From positions 1-8,230 of the forward strand of contig JBCDCC010000109.1 of the NCBI GenBank assembly GCA_039182435.1: 8,230 bases of DNA, given 5' to 3'. The notes under the pieces were generated by a model. That model had not been told where the DNA came from. It saw only the letters and a program-made list of their open reading frames with translations, and did no database searches. Source of the DNA: JBCCKC01 sp039182435. Its GTDB lineage: Bacteria; Verrucomicrobiota; Verrucomicrobiia; Opitutales; Coraliomargaritaceae. Shown in pieces: positions 6,788 to 8,230 of this stretch. How positions within the stretch are numbered: position 1 is the first letter of the stretch; each line of letters starts with the position of its first letter. Made by a program: the position numbers and the translations under genes.

Positions 6788-8086
6788 TTATTTTAGAGTT
6801 TGGAGATAGATGGAGATCTTCTTGATTTCATCATCGGTGAGCGGTTCATCAAGTTCGCCGATGCCGCCCCCGTTAGCGACCCACATAAGGTTACCCGGTT
6901 TAACGACGTCGGTTTCTTTTATCCATTTGAAGAAATTTTCATACTGCTGCTCGACATCGACGGAGCCATCTTCGGCTCGATGGTTGAGCCAGCCAGCGGC
7001 GATTGAGAGGCGTGAGGCTACATTGGTCAGGTCAGGGCCCGCTACACCGATTGCGCGAGGGTTGCCATTAACGGCGTGGCAGGTGGCGCATTTGCCACGT
7101 CCCATAAAGAGCTTGAGACCTTCATTGACATCACCGGTGAGCGTTTCTGGCTCGTTGGTGTTTTGGTCATACCACTCGGTCCAGTCGCCGTTGCCGGGTG
7201 CTGGGTGGCCTCCTTTTTGATCAGCGACCCAAGCGGCAAATTCATCGTCACTGACAACAGTGCTGCGAAAGAGCATACGGGCATGGGAGTCGCCGCAGTA
7301 TTCGGCGCATTGACCGTAGTAGTAGCCGTGGATTTCGTCCTTGAGATAGGTTTCGTAGCTTGGAGTGAGTTCTGGGTCGTCACCGGTCGCACCGGTCTTG
7401 AGCTTCCAGTCATTAAAGGTATCGCCGGCCTGGATCCACATGTAGTTGGCGCGGCCGGGGATCAGGTCGACTTTACCAGCGATGCGTGGGAGCCAGAAGG
7501 AGTGGATGACATCGACAGAGCGTAAGTTCAAATGGATGGCTTTACCGGCGGGCATGACCATTTCGTTGGCGGTCGTCACGCCGAGCTGTGGATATTCAAA
7601 AGCCCACCACCACTGATATCCGATGACGTTGACCACGAGCACATTATCAAGCTCTTCTTCGGCGACGTCTTCGTCGGGATACCAGCTGCGGAGATGGTGC
7701 TCCGTGCCGACCGGGATATCATGGGTGAACCATATCGCCTTAAGGGTAGGCACCGCGATGATGACGAGTAGGAGAACGGAGCCACCGATCAGGCCGATTT
7801 CGACGAGTGGGTTACCGTGGCCTTGGGAGGGAAGCGGGCGTTTATCACCGGGTTTTTCACGAAACTTGATCACGGCGAAGAGGAAGAGTCCGCCTACTGC
7901 GATGAAGATACCAGTCGTGACCCAGACGGTGATCATGAATAGATCTAGCTGTGCTTCGGCGATAGGACCCTTCGTATCGAAGGTCGACATACGGGTGTTC
8001 AGATTGCAGCCGCTGGAGTAGAAAAGCGATAGAATCAGGCTGATTGGGGCAGCCAATGTTCTGAGACCACTAGTAAGTTTCTTCAC
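6788..8086 (-). CDS. ctaC: Cytochrome c oxidase subunit II with fused cytochrome c domain (CtaC/CoxB, caa3)
   Basis: This subunit accepts electrons from c-type carriers and passes them through CuA to subunit I. It has 432 residues. The hydrophobic N-terminus ends in YSSGC (C27), an imperfect lipobox suggesting a lipoprotein, as in other CtaC proteins. Two membrane helices lie at about 48-73 and 96-115. The extracytoplasmic cupredoxin has CuA ligands H195, C260, E262 (backbone), C264, H268 and M271 (QCAEYCGDSHARM). The C-terminal domain (~317-432) is a class I cytochrome c with CATCH (333-337) and a likely axial M401 (KPGNLM). An odd stretch (~222-252) separates MWIQAG from YYYGQC, where most homologues have a few residues. 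The start is GTG at 8086-8084, chosen because it gives a complete signal peptide; the next candidate, M33, would lose it. No Shine-Dalgarno sequence is visible. This is the first gene of the oxidase operon. Confidence 0.96.
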   Translation of the reverse strand: MKKLTSGLRTLAAPISLILSLFYSSGCNLNTRMSTFDTKGPIAEAQLDLFMITVWVTTGIFIAVGGLFLFAVIKFREKPGDKRPLPSQGHGNPLVEIGLIGGSVLLLVIIAVPTLKAIWFTHDIPVGTEHHLRSWYPDEDVAEEELDNVLVVNVIGYQWWWAFEYPQLGVTTANEMVMPAGKAIHLNLRSVDVIHSFWLPRIAGKVDLIPGRANYMWIQAGDTFNDWKLKTGATGDDPELTPSYETYLKDEIHGYYYGQCAEYCGDSHARMLFRSTVVSDDEFAAWVADQKGGHPAPGNGDWTEWYDQNTNEPETLTGDVNEGLKLFMGRGKCATCHAVNGNPRAIGVAGPDLTNVASRLSIAAGWLNHRAEDGSVDVEQQYENFFKWIKETDVVKPGNLMWVANGGGIGELDEPLTDDEIKKISIYLQTLK

Positions 8087-8111
8087 GAAATTGATGAGCA
8101 GGTGAGTTGTT

Positions 8112-8129
8112 TAAGTGGTTCGCCACTTA
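8112..8129. promoter_or_regulatory. Hairpin in the ctaC leader containing the TTAAGTG heptamer
   Basis: TAAGTGG and CCACTTA pair perfectly (7 bp) around a 4-base loop (TTCG on plus, CGAA on minus). It lies 25 bases upstream of the ctaC GTG and, if the candidate promoter is right, within the transcribed leader. It is either an mRNA hairpin affecting translation or an operator. The left arm with its flanking T is TTAAGTGG, as found upstream of the Rrf2 gene. Confidence 0.5.
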
Positions 8130-8137
8130 TTGATAAA

Positions 8138-8158
8138 CCAAGTGTTAAGTATTAAGTG
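8138..8158. promoter_or_regulatory. Triple 7-bp direct repeat upstream of ctaC
   Basis: CCAAGTG-TTAAGTA-TTAAGTG are three tandem heptamers (minus strand CACTTAA-TACTTAA-CACTTGG). They overlap the candidate -10 box of the ctaC promoter, a position suited to repression. The binding factor is unknown. Confidence 0.45.
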
Positions 8159-8177
8159 CCCAAATACTGACTGACAA
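8149..8177 (-). promoter_or_regulatory. Candidate promoter of the ctaCDEF operon
   Basis: On the minus strand TTGTCA (8177-8172, five of six to a -35 box) is followed after 17 bases by TAATAC (8154-8149, three of six to a -10 box). It would give a leader of about 55 bases before the ctaC GTG. The weak -10 box means the call is tentative. The remainder, 8178-8230, shows only a short inverted repeat (AAGAT-A-ATCTT at 8176-8186) and no gene. Confidence 0.35.
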
Positions 8178-8230
8178 GATAATCTTCCGATGTGCGAATC
8201 AATCAGGAGCGCTTAAACTTTGTATAAGAA

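Noticed and set aside
7076..7525. 149-residue plus-strand open frame opposite ctaC
   Set aside because: It lies wholly antisense to the CuA and cytochrome c domains, whose ligands are all intact on the minus strand. It is a shadow frame.
1..8230. A novel defence, mobile or biosynthetic system
   Set aside because: Every substantial frame belongs to a known family (gyrase, Rrf2, SLC13 permease, caa3 oxidase, CtaG). No unexplained coding block remains; what is unusual is in the short non-coding gaps.

Overview
The window looks like a chromosomal fragment from a Verrucomicrobiota bacterium, probably of the Opitutales/Puniceicoccales kind. This is inferred from the wording of the GyrB N-terminus, the make-up of the caa3-type oxidase cluster and the poor Shine-Dalgarno signals; no search was run. 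Base composition is moderate and coding density is high. There are no tRNA or rRNA genes, CRISPR arrays, insertion sequences or defence genes.

Layout. Positions 1-371 (minus) hold the first ~110 codons of gyrB, cut off at the window edge. The outermost 45 bases are an exact inverted copy of 114-158, so the left edge looks like a fold-back artefact rather than native sequence. A divergent regulatory gap (372-550) separates gyrB from a plus-strand Rrf2-family regulator (551-964). A short convergent gap with two hairpins (965-1055) follows. All remaining genes are on the minus strand, read right to left: ctaC/coxB (8086-6788), ctaD/coxA (6780-4795), ctaE/coxC (4771-4142), ctaF/coxD (4105-3752), a terminator-like hairpin, ctaG (3697-2918) and an SLC13-type permease with two RCK_C domains (2873-1056). 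The promoter region of this operon lies at 8087-8230.

How the genes work together. CtaC-D-E-F form a caa3-type (haem-copper, A-type) terminal oxidase. The membrane-anchored subunit II carries CuA plus a fused cytochrome c domain, so it can take electrons from upstream c-type carriers and pass them to the haem a / haem a3-CuB centre in subunit I. CtaG helps assemble the enzyme. Subunit I appears to carry two extra C-terminal helices while subunit III has only five, the known caa3 arrangement. The haem A synthesis genes (ctaA, ctaB), SCO and any quinol:cytochrome c oxidoreductase are not in the window. The permease may be a downstream passenger of the transcript.

The most interesting non-coding signal is a heptamer, TTAAGTG. 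It occurs in the promoter region of the Rrf2 gene and twice upstream of ctaC, where it is also part of a 7-bp-period triple repeat and of a hairpin. This suggests, but does not prove, a shared regulatory site. None of the genes has a convincing Shine-Dalgarno sequence.
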